52,125 bases of DNA from an uncultured Merdimonas sp. (lineage in GTDB: Bacteria; Bacillota; Clostridia; Lachnospirales; Lachnospiraceae). Positions 25,022 to 32,980 of this stretch are shown in pieces (the first letter of the stretch is position 1; the number at the start of each line of letters is the position of its first letter). Made by a program: the position numbers and the translations under genes. The stretch spans positions 1 to 52,125 of the forward strand of contig CALWBB010000005.1 in assembly GCA_944375885.1 (NCBI GenBank), given 5' to 3'. The notes beneath the pieces were generated by a model. It was not told the DNA's origin, did no database searches, and worked only from the letters and a program-made list of their open reading frames with translations.

Positions 25022-25030
25022 TGCTACAAT
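25022..25030 (+). promoter_or_regulatory. Extended -10 promoter of the oxidoreductase gene
   Basis: TGCTACAAT with no clear -35 element. It leaves a leader of about 75 bases. Confidence 0.5.
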
Positions 25031-25111
25031 AAAAACAGACTACAGGCTCGCAAACGAGCCCTTGGTCATCGGATACCATTTCACGAAAAAGAAAGGGGAA
25101 AAGTAAGATCT

Positions 25112-26095
25112 ATGAGAAAAGTCAAATGGGGCGTTCTGGGAACCGCGTACATCTTCGAGCGCGACACCGCGCTGGGTATGCAGTTGGCGGATAACTGCGA
25201 GCTGACCGCCATCGCCGGGAGAAACCTGGAAAAAGCGAACGCGTTCAAGGAGAAATACGGTTTCCAGAAAGCTTACGGAAGCTACGAGGAGCTTCTGGAG
25301 GATCCGGAGATCGAGGCGGTCTACATTCCGCTTCCGAATACCCTGCATTACGAGTGGACCATAAAGGCCCTGCAGCACGGCAAGCACGTCCTCTGCGAAA
25401 AGCCCCTGGCTCCCACCGCGAAGGAGGCGGAGGAAATGTTCCGCGCCGCAAAGGAAAACCAGGTGTACCTGATGGAAGCGTTTGCCTATCAGCACAGCCC
25501 CTTTGTGAAGGCTGTGAAAAAGGAGATCGAAGCCGGAACCATCGGAAAAATCCGCTATATGGAGGCCGCCCTTATCACCTCCGACTATCTGAAATCCAAC
25601 ATCCGCATGCGCAAAGAGACCTGCGGCGGCAGCACCTACGATCTGGGCGTCTACGCCATCAGCCTGATTCAGCGGATGGTGGGAAGCGAACCGGTCTCCG
25701 TCAAAGCCATCAGCAGCATGAACGAGGATCGGATCGACACCTACACCACCGGCATCTTTGAATACGCGGACGGCGCAAAGGCCAGCTTCGACTGCGGCAT
25801 GGTGCTCGCCACAGAGAAAAACGGCTGCCTGGACCGTTTCCAGATTCACGGCACAGAAGGCTCCATCTCCTCTGTAAATTTCGGTTTCAACTGCCCTGGA
25901 AAGCTCTCTTATCAGATCAAAACCTTCGACGGCAGGGACGACATCAAGGTCGTGGAAGCGCCCCACAACTACCGCCTGGAGGTGGATCAGCTGGGGCGCT
26001 GTATCTTGGACGGCGAGGCGCCTTATGTCACAGAAGAATTCAGCGTGGCTCTGGCGCGGACTATCGACCGCGTATTAAAGGAAATCGGCTATTAA
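25112..26095 (+). CDS. Gfo/Idh/MocA-family oxidoreductase
   Basis: 327 residues with AAAGGGGAAAAG upstream. The N-terminal Rossmann fold starts VKWGVLGTAYIFER. The EKP motif reads HVLCEKPLAPTAKEAEEMF (about residue 91-110). The C-terminal alpha/beta domain includes GGSTYDLGVYAISLIQRM, where the Asp/His region binds the substrate. These enzymes oxidise or reduce sugars and cyclitols with NAD(P). The nearest types are the dimeric dihydrodiol or glucose-fructose group, but the substrate cannot be inferred. It stands alone, with its own promoter and terminator. Confidence 0.88.
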   Translation: MRKVKWGVLGTAYIFERDTALGMQLADNCELTAIAGRNLEKANAFKEKYGFQKAYGSYEELLEDPEIEAVYIPLPNTLHYEWTIKALQHGKHVLCEKPLAPTAKEAEEMFRAAKENQVYLMEAFAYQHSPFVKAVKKEIEAGTIGKIRYMEAALITSDYLKSNIRMRKETCGGSTYDLGVYAISLIQRMVGSEPVSVKAISSMNEDRIDTYTTGIFEYADGAKASFDCGMVLATEKNGCLDRFQIHGTEGSISSVNFGFNCPGKLSYQIKTFDGRDDIKVVEAPHNYRLEVDQLGRCILDGEAPYVTEEFSVALARTIDRVLKEIGY

Positions 26096-26130
26096 AACCG
26101 CTGTTGGAATCCTGCGCCTCCAGGCGCACT

Positions 26131-26174
26131 AGATAAGGCGCAGAGATCACTCCTCTGCGTCTTATCTTTGTCTT
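26131..26174 (+). terminator. Intrinsic terminator after the oxidoreductase gene
   Basis: AGATAAGGCGCAGAG pairs with CTCTGCGTCTTATCT, followed by TTGTCTT. Confidence 0.8.
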
Positions 26175-26194
26175 AGCAGACTGGAATTACTCCT

Positions 26195-26926
26195 CTACGC
26201 CGCGCGGATGTCCCTTCTTTTCAGCCACAGGATCCCAAAGCAGGTAAACGCTGCGGTGAACACGAGGGTGCTGATCCCAAAGCCCAGGAAACTGGACACC
26301 ATGTCGTCAGTCTTGTTGGCGTTCATCCCCATCAGCATCAGGGAATAGGGCCAGTACAGGCCGAAGCCTCCGTTGCTGGCCAGAAGTCCTGCCACGCTTC
26401 CCAGAAGCGCCAGGGCGATGGGCACTGCGAAGCTTCGGATCACCATGGAGAGCGCCAGCTGCAGAGCCGTGACCGCCAGGGCCCCCAGGCTCCCCCGGAG
26501 AAGCCACAGGAGAATCTGCGGATCCGGAAGGCCCGGCAGGCCCACCGTCTTTCCGGCGATGAGGAAAAGCACCCACATCCAGAGCTGCAGAGCCACCGTG
26601 CAGCGGACTGCCAGAAGCAGCTTGGACAAAAAGATCTCCGCCGGCGGCACCGGCATCGTCATCAGCTGGTTCCAGTTATAATTCAGATGCTCCACCCTCC
26701 AGATATAGGAGCAGTAGAGCGCGATCAGCGGCGCGTAGAAAAAGTTCGCGTAGAACAGGGAGTGCTGGGTCCACAGGGAATACCACTCCGACTTCAGAAG
26801 CTCCAGATTATTCACATAATTCGCCGCCCCCATAAACGCCGGAAGCAGGGGAATCACCAGAAAGGCCAGCCACAGCTGCGAATGGCGCAGCTTTTTTTGT
26901 TCCGTTTTCACACAAGACCAAAGCAT
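26195..26926 (-). CDS. ABC-2 permease, lantibiotic-immunity type (second subunit)
   Basis: 243 residues, six membrane segments. The N-terminal VKTEQKKLRHSQLWLAFLVI and the central WNQLMTMPVPPAEIFLSKL are typical of MutG/EpiG or MutE-like permeases of immunity ABC transporters. The gene starts 4 bases after the first permease, with GGAGG inside that gene's end. Together with the ATPase it would form a pump or extractor that removes membrane-active peptides. Confidence 0.8.
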   Translation of the reverse strand: MLWSCVKTEQKKLRHSQLWLAFLVIPLLPAFMGAANYVNNLELLKSEWYSLWTQHSLFYANFFYAPLIALYCSYIWRVEHLNYNWNQLMTMPVPPAEIFLSKLLLAVRCTVALQLWMWVLFLIAGKTVGLPGLPDPQILLWLLRGSLGALAVTALQLALSMVIRSFAVPIALALLGSVAGLLASNGGFGLYWPYSLMLMGMNANKTDDMVSSFLGFGISTLVFTAAFTCFGILWLKRRDIRAA

Positions 26927-26930
26927 CCCT

Positions 26931-27689
26931 TCAAACCTCCTTCCTTACAAAGAGCTGCCGGCAGATGAGATACCCGAAGACCAGCAGGGCCAGCACCATG
27001 CCAAGGGCCGCCCGGCTTGGCTCCACGTCATAGAAGGTCATGACGCGGGTGGCCTCATCCCAGGTATAGCCGGTAAAATGCAGCAGGGAATAATGTCCCC
27101 ACACGAAAATCCACCGGAACAGGCTGGTATCCGGGAAAAACCAGGAAAACAGCCCGATAAAGGAGCCAAAAAGCCCCGCCGCCAGCGGAATGATCTGGTT
27201 CTCGAACCGGAAGGACAGCATTACCTGCAGAAGGTAGATCACCAGGCTCACCGAAATATTCTGCAGCAGAAAATAGGCGGCATGGCGGGCTTCCATGGGC
27301 CTTCCAAAGCCCAGAAGCCTTCCGCCTGCCAGCAGGAGCAGAAGCTCCGCAGCCACATAGAGAATCAGAAAGCTTCCTCCAGTCAGAAGCTTCACGTCAA
27401 AAAGAGTTCCCTTTTTCTCCAGCGTGCAGAGCAGCTTCAGCGTATTTCCCTTGATCTCCATATCGCAGAGGCGGCTGGCCAGCATGGCAAGCATGGTGGG
27501 CAAAAGGATCGTATTGATCATGGACAGGTTGGAAAACATCCAACGGTATCCGTCCGCCAGATCCAGGGCGTCCGCGTCCGACACCACCCAGCCGATCCAG
27601 AGAAAGGTAAATCCCAGAAAGGCCAGCACCAGAAGCCCTGCCTTCCTGCGCTTCAGCTTCATCCACTCTGTCTTCCATTCCCGCAGCAT
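26931..27689 (-). CDS. ABC-2 permease, lantibiotic-immunity type (first subunit)
   Basis: 252 residues from ATG at 27689; a GTG one codon earlier is also possible. The start overlaps the ATPase stop (TGATG). Six membrane segments, with an N-terminal LREWKTEWMKLKRRKAGLL typical of MutE/EpiE-like subunits. Two different permeases plus one ATPase is the LanFEG arrangement used for self-protection or resistance to lantibiotics and bacitracin-like drugs. No lantibiotic biosynthesis genes are in the window, so a resistance role is more likely than self-immunity. Confidence 0.82.
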   Translation of the reverse strand: MLREWKTEWMKLKRRKAGLLVLAFLGFTFLWIGWVVSDADALDLADGYRWMFSNLSMINTILLPTMLAMLASRLCDMEIKGNTLKLLCTLEKKGTLFDVKLLTGGSFLILYVAAELLLLLAGGRLLGFGRPMEARHAAYFLLQNISVSLVIYLLQVMLSFRFENQIIPLAAGLFGSFIGLFSWFFPDTSLFRWIFVWGHYSLLHFTGYTWDEATRVMTFYDVEPSRAALGMVLALLVFGYLICRQLFVRKEV

Positions 27690-28603
27690 CACAGACTCGC
27701 CCTCCTTCCCGTCAGGCTTAAGAAAATATCCTCCAGGCTCTTCTGCCTCTCCTCCACCCGGTAGAGGCCAGCTCCGCCCTCCGCCAGGGCCTGCACCAGG
27801 GCGGCGGCCCGGTCGTCGGAAAGCTCCGGAATCAGGATACCCTCCTCCGCCACTCTTCCTTCTATCTGCCGCATTTCCAGGAGCTTTAAGGCTGCGGTCC
27901 GGTTCATGACCTTCAAAAGGAGCCTGCTCCTGCTGTGTTCATGGAGGGCCTCCAGCCTGTCTTGGAAAATCAGCTGGCCATGGTTGATAATCCCCACATA
28001 ATCCGCCATCTGATCCATCTCGCTTAACAGGTGGCTGGACACCAGAACCGTCATCCCCAGGCGCTTCGGAAGCTCGCAGATGAGCTCCCGGATCTCCTGG
28101 ATGCCGGAGGGGTCGAGGCCGTTGGTCGGCTCGTCGAGGATCAGAAGCTCCGGCCGCCCGATAAGGGCGGCGGCCAGCCCCAGCCTCTGCTTCATGCCCA
28201 GGGAATATTCCCGGGCCTTCTTATCCTGCTGCCGCTCCATGCGCACCAGCTTCAGCACCTGATCCACTTCCTTTTCCGGCGCCTGCTTTAAGGTCCTTAC
28301 GATCTCCAGGTTCTCCCGCCCCGTCAGATGGCCGTAGTAGGAAGGCGATTCGATGAGAGAGCCGGTCTTTCGCAATATCTCCAGCCGGTTCCGCTGGTTC
28401 ATCGTCTTTCCGGCGATCGCCGCCTCCCCGCTGCCAGCCTTCACAAGGCCCAGCAGCATTTTCAGGGTCGTACTCTTTCCCGCCCCGTTCGGTCCCATGA
28501 AGCCATAGACGCAGCCCTTTGGGACCTTCAGATCCACATCCCTTACCACCTGCTTCCCCCGGTAGCTTTTGCTCAAATCCTTTGTTTCCACAATATACTT
28601 CAT
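27689..28603 (-). CDS. ABC transporter ATP-binding protein, BcrA/LanF type
   Basis: 304 residues with AAGGAGGAACAAAGTC upstream. Walker A GPNGAGKST, signature YSLGMKQRLGLAAAL, Walker B LLILDEPTNGLDP, H-loop VLVSSHLLSEM. The C-terminal about 90 residues are the extra domain of BcrA-type ATPases. It heads the three-gene immunity-type operon. The upstream region has a possible two-component operator. The two-component system at 34.6-36.7 kb is of the sort usually found beside such transporters. Confidence 0.9.
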   Translation of the reverse strand: MKYIVETKDLSKSYRGKQVVRDVDLKVPKGCVYGFMGPNGAGKSTTLKMLLGLVKAGSGEAAIAGKTMNQRNRLEILRKTGSLIESPSYYGHLTGRENLEIVRTLKQAPEKEVDQVLKLVRMERQQDKKAREYSLGMKQRLGLAAALIGRPELLILDEPTNGLDPSGIQEIRELICELPKRLGMTVLVSSHLLSEMDQMADYVGIINHGQLIFQDRLEALHEHSRSRLLLKVMNRTAALKLLEMRQIEGRVAEEGILIPELSDDRAAALVQALAEGGAGLYRVEERQKSLEDIFLSLTGRRASL

Positions 28604-28670
28604 GACTTTGTTCCTCCTTGTCTGGATGGAACTAGGATAGCGCGCCCCGCTTACAGGGGTATGAAGCCTG

Positions 28671-28688
28671 CCTTACTTTTACCTTAAA
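28671..28688 (-). promoter_or_regulatory. Possible response-regulator site upstream of the immunity-type ABC operon
   Basis: CCTTACT (28671-28677) and CCTTAAA (28682-28688) are two half sites with an 11-base period, the spacing expected for an OmpR-family dimer. A short inverted repeat (CCCC/GGGG, about 28645-28660) lies between them and the gene. No good -35/-10 pair is evident. Confidence 0.35.
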
Positions 28689-28715
28689 CTTCCGCACGGC
28701 TCATTGCCAACGCGT

Positions 28716-28777
28716 AAAAAAAGGATGCCCCGCTGTGATGAATTTTACGGAAAATCCATCACAGGGAGACACCCTTT
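28716..28777 (-). terminator. Intrinsic terminator after the OPT/PqqD operon
   Basis: Minus strand stem CCCTGTGATG/CATCACAGCGGG with an outer AAAGGGTG/CATCCTTT arm, ending in TTTTTTT. Confidence 0.88.
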
Positions 28778-29134
28778 CTATTTCCGGTACCGGTATATCG
28801 TCCGTCCGTTTTCCTTTTCTTCCGCAATCAGCCTCTGGCGGATCATATAGGGAAGAAGGGAATTTAAAAATGCTTTCGGATCTGTCACGGCGATCTGCTC
28901 ACTGGTAAAGGGAAGCCTCGCGCTTAGATCCTTTACCACTGGCCCCAGCTCCTCCAGGGTCAGCGGCCCTTTTTTCCGCAGCGCCCTGCGGATGGCCGAC
29001 ACGCCCTTGGAGGAAAGCAGGTTGGACAGATCCTGCTTCTGCCGCATGGCCCGCCACAGGCCCCATCCGTAGATGAGGGCTGTGGCGGCCGCGAACAGAA
29101 AGACATACGGGAGATAATGAAGTATCTGGCTCAT
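28778..29134 (-). CDS. Small membrane-anchored protein in the OPT/PqqD operon
   Basis: 118 residues from ATG at 29134, which overlaps the PqqD-like gene stop (ATGA). One N-terminal membrane segment (about 5-25), then a basic cytoplasmic domain with helix-rich repeats (SAIRRALRKKGPLTLEELG) resembling a winged helix that ends in beta strands (LIAEEKENGRTIYRYRK). No named family recognised. Conserved coupling suggests it works with the PqqD-like protein and the OPT transporter. Confidence 0.65.
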   Translation of the reverse strand: MSQILHYLPYVFLFAAATALIYGWGLWRAMRQKQDLSNLLSSKGVSAIRRALRKKGPLTLEELGPVVKDLSARLPFTSEQIAVTDPKAFLNSLLPYMIRQRLIAEEKENGRTIYRYRK

Positions 29135-29478
29135 GCTTCTCCTTTCCAGTGAATCAGGCGGTTGTCGTGCAGGATCTCCAGATATTTTATCAGTCTGGAG
29201 AGAGATTTCTCCATACCCGGGAACTGCGCGTCCAGCTCTTTCGAGAGCTGGTGCACATCCTTCACGCCGTCGATGGCCAGCCAGACAAAGCTGCCATAGC
29301 CGTCCAGGCGGATATCGCTGACCCTGGGCCGGTGGAAAAATCTCTGCGCGATGCGGTGGTAGAAGCCCTTCCACTCGATGAACACCGTCACCATGCCGTC
29401 CCCGTCTGTCTGATACTTGATATCCGGCGCCTTCACCGGAATGAAATCCAGATAATTTCCCTTATCCTTCTTTTTCAT
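29131..29478 (-). CDS. PqqD-family protein (RiPP recognition element fold)
   Basis: 115 residues. The fold matches PqqD: an N-terminal beta hairpin, then VWLAIDGVKDVHQLSKELDA and SRLIKYLEILHDNRLIHW, the usual helices of a PqqD/RRE domain. In RiPP pathways such domains hold a precursor peptide for a modifying enzyme. Here there is no radical SAM protein or precursor within reach. The gene lies 3 bases after the OPT transporter gene, so a role in handling peptides for uptake, or in sensing, is possible but is inference. Confidence 0.8.
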   Translation of the reverse strand: MKKKDKGNYLDFIPVKAPDIKYQTDGDGMVTVFIEWKGFYHRIAQRFFHRPRVSDIRLDGYGSFVWLAIDGVKDVHQLSKELDAQFPGMEKSLSRLIKYLEILHDNRLIHWKGEA

Positions 29479-29481
29479 GCT

Positions 29482-31350
29482 TTATTTATCCTTTTTCATG
29501 CACAGCCAGCCGAGGCCCAGAAGCAGAGCCGCGAAGATAACAAGGCTCATAAACTGCGGCAGCCCGGCGTCAAAGGCGATATCCTTATCAAGAACCGTCA
29601 GCACTGCCAGCAGGATTCCCACGAGTCCCTCTCCGGCGATAAGTCCCGAGGTAAAAAGTACGCCCCGGTCCGTCCGCGCCTTTTTCTCCGCGTCCGTTCC
29701 CTTAATGCGCTCTACGATGAAGCGGACAGCGCCGCCCGCCATAATACCCGCGCTCAGACTGAAGGGCAGGTACATACCTACCGCGAAGGGCATGACCGGA
29801 ACCTTCAGAATCTCCACCGCGATGGCAATAAATACGCCAGTCAGAATCAGGCCCCAGGGCAGATCCGCGTTCATAATGCCCTCCACCAGCATCTTCATCA
29901 TGGTCGCCTGGGCAGCCGGGAGATCCTCGCCGCCATAGCCCCATGCCTCATTCAGAAGGTAGAGCACGAAGCCTACCGCAAGGGCGGATACCACCACGCC
30001 GACGATCTCGCCGATCTGCTGCTTCTTCGGCGTAGCGCCTACGATGAAGCCGGTCTTTAAGTCCTGGGAGGTGTCTCCGGCGATGGCAGCCACAATACAG
30101 ATGATGCCGCCGATGGCGATAGCGCCCACCATGCCTGTGGTTCCCACGGTTCCTGTAGCCTTCAGTACCAGTGTGGCAATGATCAGCGTCGCGATGGCCA
30201 TACCGGATACCGGGTTATTGGAGGAACCGATAAGACCCACCATACGGGAGGATACAGAGGCAAAGAAGAAGCCGAATACCACCACGATCAGAGCTCCAAT
30301 AGGGCTCACCGGGAAGGTCGGGATCAGCCAGATGGCAATGACGATAGCCAGGATCACTCCCAGAAGAAGCGGCATCGGAAGATCCTGCTCCGTGCGGAGG
30401 GTATTGGCGTCATGCTTTTTCTTCATACTGGCCATAGCCTGCCGGAAGGTGCGGATGATCAGCGGGAAGGTCTTGATAAGGCTTATCATTCCTCCTGCCG
30501 CCACGGCTCCCGCTCCGATGTACTTGATGTAATTGCTCCACAGATCGCCGGGAGCCAGAGCGGAAATCGGTTCCGTTCCCGGGAAGATAACCGCGTCTCC
30601 GCCAAACAGAGCGATGAGCGGCATCAGCACGAACCAGCTCAAGGTGCCGCCGGCGAACATATAGCTGGCAATCTTCGGCCCGCAGATGAAGCCCACGCCT
30701 GCCAGGGACGGCAGCACCTGGATGCCCAGCTGGGAACCGGCGTAGCCCTTGAAGGCGTAGCCAATCTCGCTGGGGAACAGCTTCAGGCCGTCCGCCAAAA
30801 ACTTGTAAAATCCGGCAATGCCAAGGCCCGCGAATACGGTTCCGGCCTTCGCTCCGCCTTCCTCTCCTGCCAGAAGCACCTCCGCGCAGGCGGTTCCTTC
30901 CGGGAAGGGCAGGGTTCCGTGCTCCTCCACGATCAGCGCCTGCCGTAAGGGCACCATGAAGCAGACGCCCAGGACGCCGCCGAACAGAGCGATCAGGAAG
31001 ATCGTCAGGATGCTCGGGAAGGCGATCTTTCCTTCCTCCGCCCACAGGAACAGGGCGGGGATGGTGAAAATCGCTCCCGCCGCCACAGACTCTCCGGCGG
31101 ATCCAATGGTCTGCACCATGTTGTTCTCAAGGATGGAATCCCGGCGGAGAATCACACGGATGATTCCCATGGAGATTACGGCGGCCGGAATGGACGCGGA
31201 GATCGTCATGCCGACAATCAGTCCGAGATAAGCATTCGCGGCGCCGAATACTACCGCCAGAAGAGCACCGATAAGAACAGAGGTCACCGTAAATTCCGGA
31301 ACAATTTTCCCGGCCGGAATATACGGCTTGAATTCTGCGTTCTTGTCCAT
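29482..31350 (-). CDS. OPT-family oligopeptide transporter
   Basis: 622 residues, about 15 membrane segments. The N-terminal FTVTSVLIGALLAVVFGAAN and YLGLIVGMTISASIPAAVI motifs are characteristic of the prokaryotic OPT family, which imports oligopeptides or metal chelates with protons. An internal GNNPVSG-like motif is present (SSNNPVSGMAIATLI). Length is normal. It heads an operon with a PqqD-like protein and a small membrane protein. An extended -10 promoter lies upstream and a terminator closes the unit. Confidence 0.92.
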   Translation of the reverse strand: MDKNAEFKPYIPAGKIVPEFTVTSVLIGALLAVVFGAANAYLGLIVGMTISASIPAAVISMGIIRVILRRDSILENNMVQTIGSAGESVAAGAIFTIPALFLWAEEGKIAFPSILTIFLIALFGGVLGVCFMVPLRQALIVEEHGTLPFPEGTACAEVLLAGEEGGAKAGTVFAGLGIAGFYKFLADGLKLFPSEIGYAFKGYAGSQLGIQVLPSLAGVGFICGPKIASYMFAGGTLSWFVLMPLIALFGGDAVIFPGTEPISALAPGDLWSNYIKYIGAGAVAAGGMISLIKTFPLIIRTFRQAMASMKKKHDANTLRTEQDLPMPLLLGVILAIVIAIWLIPTFPVSPIGALIVVVFGFFFASVSSRMVGLIGSSNNPVSGMAIATLIIATLVLKATGTVGTTGMVGAIAIGGIICIVAAIAGDTSQDLKTGFIVGATPKKQQIGEIVGVVVSALAVGFVLYLLNEAWGYGGEDLPAAQATMMKMLVEGIMNADLPWGLILTGVFIAIAVEILKVPVMPFAVGMYLPFSLSAGIMAGGAVRFIVERIKGTDAEKKARTDRGVLFTSGLIAGEGLVGILLAVLTVLDKDIAFDAGLPQFMSLVIFAALLLGLGWLCMKKDK

Positions 31351-31398
31351 GAAAAAATCTCTCCTTTTTCTTTATAATATTTTAACGCGACAAAGCAG

Positions 31399-31407
31399 AT
31401 TATAGCA
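31399..31407 (-). promoter_or_regulatory. Extended -10 promoter of the OPT operon
   Basis: Minus strand TGCTATAAT with no clear -35 element. Confidence 0.55.
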
Positions 31408-31523
31408 TTTTTCCCAGATAAAAGGAAGGGAAAAATAGCGAAATAAAAAATTACTTCCCGAAAGCTGCCGGAATCCCTCAAAAACAGCCCACAAAAGCAG
31501 CAAAAGACGCCGGAAAACGGGGC

Positions 31524-31552
31524 TGGACTTTGCGTCCAAATTATGTTAAGAT
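31524..31552 (+). promoter_or_regulatory. Promoter of the DUF368 gene
   Basis: TGGACT (31524-31529), a 17-base spacer ending in TGT, then TAAGAT (31547-31552), an extended -10. Confidence 0.6.
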
Positions 31553-31653
31553 AGGACGCGAATCTCAGAGAACAAAAGCGCCTGTTTTCCGGCCTGTCGG
31601 ATTTATCCGAATGCGAACGCCGGGCAGGGGCTGTATTTATGAAGGAGGATTTT

Positions 31654-32505
31654 ATGAGTCAGAAATCGACCGGACAGAGTCCGGCACAGTTTATCTTTCG
31701 TATTTTTCAGGGCGCGCTGATCGGCCTGGGCGCGGTGCTTCCCGGAATCTCCGGCGGAGTGCTGGGCGTCATCTTCGGCGTATACAAGCCGATTATGGAG
31801 CTGATCTCCCATCCCTTTGCCAACTTTAAGACCCACGTACCGAAGCTGATCCCCGTCTTTATCGGCGGAATCATCGGCTTCTTAGGCATCGCCAACCTGC
31901 TGGCGTTCTTCCTGGAGAAATATCCGGATCCGTCCGTCTGCCTGTTCATCGGACTTATCGGAGGCATGCTGCCCTCCCTGTTCCGCGAGGCGGGCGAGCA
32001 GGGAAGAAGCAAGGGCTCCTGGATTTCCTTGGCAGTGTGCATGATCGTCATCTTCGTGATCCTGAACGTGCTGAACATCGCCTCCGTGACCATCGAGCCA
32101 AACTTCTTCTGGTATCTGTTCTGCGGCTTCTGCCTGGCCTTAAGCGTCATCGCCCCGGGCATGAGCTTTTCTACCCTGCTGATGCCTCTTGGCCTGTACA
32201 CGCCGTTCATCGACGGCATCGGCCACTTGGATTTCGCCATCCTGGTTCCCGGCGGCATCGGAGCGCTGCTGACCGTAATCATTCTGGCGAAGGCCATCAA
32301 CGCCCTGTTCACCAACCACTACTCCATCGCCTTCCATGGCATCGTGGGCATCGTGATCGCCGCCACCGTCATGATCATTCCGTTCGCCAGCTTCGCGTCT
32401 TCCGTACAGAGCGCCCTGGTAAACGCAGTCTGCCTGATCGTGGGCGTCGTCTTCGCCCTGCTGCTTGACAAATTCAACAGCAAAGTAGAGGTGCCGGAAG
32501 TCTAA
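31654..32505 (+). CDS. popT: DUF368 (PopT-type) polyprenyl-phosphate transporter
   Basis: 283 residues from ATG at 31654, preceded by GAAGGAGG; the earlier ATG at 31639 contains that ribosome site and is rejected. About eight membrane segments and the two DUF368 repeats GAVLPGISGGVLGVIFG and VIAPGMSFSTLLMPLG, which are inverted halves of a pseudo-symmetric transporter. Members of this family recycle undecaprenyl phosphate across the membrane for cell-wall synthesis. Stand-alone gene with its own promoter and terminator. Confidence 0.85.
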   Translation: MSQKSTGQSPAQFIFRIFQGALIGLGAVLPGISGGVLGVIFGVYKPIMELISHPFANFKTHVPKLIPVFIGGIIGFLGIANLLAFFLEKYPDPSVCLFIGLIGGMLPSLFREAGEQGRSKGSWISLAVCMIVIFVILNVLNIASVTIEPNFFWYLFCGFCLALSVIAPGMSFSTLLMPLGLYTPFIDGIGHLDFAILVPGGIGALLTVIILAKAINALFTNHYSIAFHGIVGIVIAATVMIIPFASFASSVQSALVNAVCLIVGVVFALLLDKFNSKVEVPEV

Positions 32506-32575
32506 AAAGAGGCGGTCCCACAGAATCCGGGCTTTTTCAAAGCCGGAATCCTCTGCGGGATCGCCTCCTTCCTTT
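32506..32575 (+). terminator. Long-stem terminator after the DUF368 gene
   Basis: GAGGCGGTCCCACAGAATCC pairs with GGAATCCTCTGCGGGATCGCCTC, with GGGCTTTTTCAAAGCC as inner hairpin, then CTTCCTTTC. Confidence 0.82.
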
Positions 32576-32585
32576 CATACCCTCT

Positions 32586-32869
32586 ATTTTGGACATATAC
32601 AAATTTTTTGCGTTCTGATATCCAAAAACACGCGCTGGCAAGCCCAGAATCTCTCTTTTTCAGGGAAATCCCCTTTGAATTGTATATATAGAAAATTTTC
32701 AATCTGTCATATCCAAAATTCCGCAGATTCTTGGATATACGCGGCGTTTTTTTCTGTATATGGAAAATACAAGAATTGTACATGCTCTTTTTCGCCCGTA
32801 TCCCTGCTTTTTTCACGGAAATTGTATACCACGAAAGAATTTATTTCCATATGTAAACGCAAAAGGTGG
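32586..32869. repeat. AT-rich dispersed repeat, copy B
   Basis: Second copy of the roughly 285-base element at 20936-21222, same orientation, diverged. It lies between two convergent genes, so it is unlikely to be a promoter. The word GAATTGTA occurs at 32677 and 32773, with a near copy at 32819; copy A has it at 21028 and 21169, matching the first and third positions. Confidence 0.8.
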
Positions 32870-32890
32870 CAGCTAGTCTCTTTTTTAGCC

Positions 32891-32936
32891 TTCCGGCCTG
32901 TGCCGCGGCCAAAGCCGGCCGCAGCGCAGGCCGGAA
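32891..32936. repeat. GC-rich hairpin beside repeat copy B
   Basis: TTCCGGCCTG (32891-32900) pairs with CAGGCCGGAA (32927-32936), and GCGGCC (32905-32910) pairs with GGCCGC (32917-32922). TTTTTT precedes it on the plus strand, so it is not a standard terminator for the pepD gene. No other feature is seen up to 32980. Confidence 0.7.
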
Positions 32937-32980
32937 CCGCCCCTGCGGAATACCGGATGCTTTTTTCCTGTGTCTATTGC

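Noticed and set aside
31639..31653. ATG at 31639 as start of the DUF368 gene
   Set aside because: The ribosome binding site GAAGGAGG lies within its first codons and serves ATG 31654.
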